DNA from: Magnetococcales bacterium
GTDB taxonomy: Bacteria > Pseudomonadota > Magnetococcia > Magnetococcales > UBA8363
NCBI GenBank assembly: GCA_015232865.1
Contig: JADFYU010000077.1
Location: 1 to 7,679 of the forward strand
DNA: 7,679 nt
Direction: 5' to 3'
Position 1 is the first letter of the stretch. Each line of letters starts with the position of its first letter. Position numbers and translations under genes: made by a program. The notes beneath the pieces are model-generated. The model was given only the letters and a program-made list of their open reading frames with translations, made no database searches and was not told the origin of the DNA. Positions 7,266 to 7,679 of this stretch are shown one piece after another.

Positions 7266-7338
7266 GTTGCCCCGACCCTCCTGCCTCTGTTCAATCTTGG
7301 TTTGGCGTGGGCATTCTTACACAAAAGTATCGCTGCTG

Positions 7339-7458
7339 GAATGGATGGAAATGAATTCTGGCTTGAGGTTGGGTGTTCGAGTTACATTTTTGGTGTGTTG
7401 AAATGGAGGCCGTTAACCCATTTTTCTTTTGCAAATTTATGTCCGATTCCATCCATTC
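7339..7458. repeat. Perfect 12-base inverted repeat bounding a 120-base segment
   Basis: GAATGGATGGAA (7339-7350) is the exact reverse complement of TTCCATCCATTC (7447-7458). The inside is AT-rich. No target-site duplication is visible in the flanks and no transposase frame lies inside. It could be a small non-autonomous element, a long-range RNA hairpin, or paired regulator sites. Confidence 0.5.
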
Positions 7459-7460
7459 TC

Positions 7461-7490
7461 TTGCATTGCAACATTAAATCAACTTATAAC
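7461..7490 (+). promoter_or_regulatory. Weak candidate promoter for the right-edge gene
   Basis: TTGCAT (7461-7466), 18 bases, then TATAAC (7485-7490). The -10 is good (five of six), the -35 poor (three of six). It would give a leader of about 150 bases before the ATG at 7646. It lies just beyond the right arm of the inverted repeat. Confidence 0.3.
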
Positions 7491-7553
7491 TGATGGTAGA
7501 AAAATAGAGTCGTGTGGCTGGGAAAATTTGCGAGGTCGTTTTAACCAGGAGTG

Positions 7554-7625
7554 ATGAAAGCCAAACATCTCCCGCCCGCTGTATCAGGGAATTTACAAAA
7601 CTCTTCCGGGCTTTTGCAACGTTAA
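7554..7625 (+). CDS. Possible 23-codon leader peptide ahead of the right-edge gene
   Basis: An ATG at 7554 opens a frame for MKAKHLPPAVSGNLQNSSGL plus three residues, ending in TAA at 7623-7625. That stop overlaps an ATG (7625-7627) that is in frame with the right-edge gene, a TAATG junction typical of translational coupling. Against it, AGGAG (7547-7551) lies only two bases before the ATG, too close for good initiation, and the peptide matches nothing I know. Confidence 0.2.
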   Translation: MKAKHLPPAVSGNLQNSSGLLQR

Positions 7626-7645
7626 TGAACAAGGATGATTCAATC

Positions 7646-7679
7646 ATGCCCCAAGCAAAAAAAACATCGTTGGATGACT
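7646..7679 (+). CDS. Start of a plus-strand gene, cut by the window edge
   Basis: An ATG at 7646 reads MPQAKKTSLDD and runs out of the window. AAGGA (7631-7635) lies ten bases before it, slightly far but usable. An in-frame ATG at 7625 would add seven residues (MNKDDSI) but has no ribosome site of its own except through coupling to the short frame ahead. Eleven residues are too few to name a family. Confidence 0.45.
   Translation, partial: MPQAKKTSLDD

Larger units (their letters stand above)
7266..7645. other. Divergent spacer between the NnrS-like gene and the right-edge gene
   Basis: About 380 bases without a clear gene, and the upstream region of two divergent genes. It contains a 12-base inverted repeat 96 bases apart, a weak plus-strand promoter and a 23-codon leader frame. 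I looked for FNR/NnrR-like TTGAT-N4-ATCAA boxes and sigma54 GG-N10-GC elements before the NnrS-like gene and saw none that were convincing. Confidence 0.5.

Noticed and set aside
7497..7645. Riboswitch in the leader of the right-edge gene
   Set aside because: The leader has small inverted repeats and a CCCGCCCGCTGT stretch, but I could not match the conserved cores of cobalamin, TPP, FMN, glycine or c-di-GMP riboswitches.

Overview
The window looks like chromosomal DNA from a Gram-negative bacterium, probably a member of the Pseudomonadota. Supporting signs are the HPt-containing hybrid kinase, the REC-GGDEF protein, an NnrS-type membrane protein, a tRNA gene that encodes its own CCA, and Shine-Dalgarno and sigma70-like signals. 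Base composition is moderate and the spacers are AT-rich. The duplicated GYGGMIH sensor motif makes me think of magnetotactic or Rhodospirillales-like lineages, but that is an impression from memory, not a placement.

Left half (1-4945, minus strand): a two-gene signalling operon. A 1295-residue hybrid histidine kinase is followed, after a 64-base spacer with a small hairpin, by a 304-residue REC-GGDEF diguanylate cyclase. Together they hold every phosphotransfer site of a phosphorelay (H565, D858, D999, H1146, then D56 of the cyclase), so the likely output is cyclic di-GMP. The kinase has two sensing parts: a tandemly duplicated periplasmic module carrying GYGGMIHxFKN, and a cytoplasmic PAS domain that keeps the FixL-type heme ligand position (H476) and distal arginine (R496).

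Middle (4946-5977): a promoter-rich spacer with no large gene. It holds a candidate promoter for the kinase operon, a 31-codon zinc-ribbon-like ORF on the plus strand, a small acidic/basic helical protein whose good ribosome site is out of frame with its conserved part, a cluster of GC-rich palindromes, and a tRNA-Arg(ACG) with a clear promoter and a strong symmetric terminator.

Right part (5978-7679): an NnrS-like multi-pass membrane protein on the minus strand, then a roughly 420-base spacer with a 12-base perfect inverted repeat, two possible short leader ORFs and a weak promoter, and the first codons of a plus-strand gene cut by the window edge.

No mobile element gene, CRISPR array or defence cassette was found. 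The most interesting content is the kinase-cyclase pair with its possible heme-PAS and duplicated sensor, lying near an NnrS-like gene that would fit gas or nitric-oxide biology.
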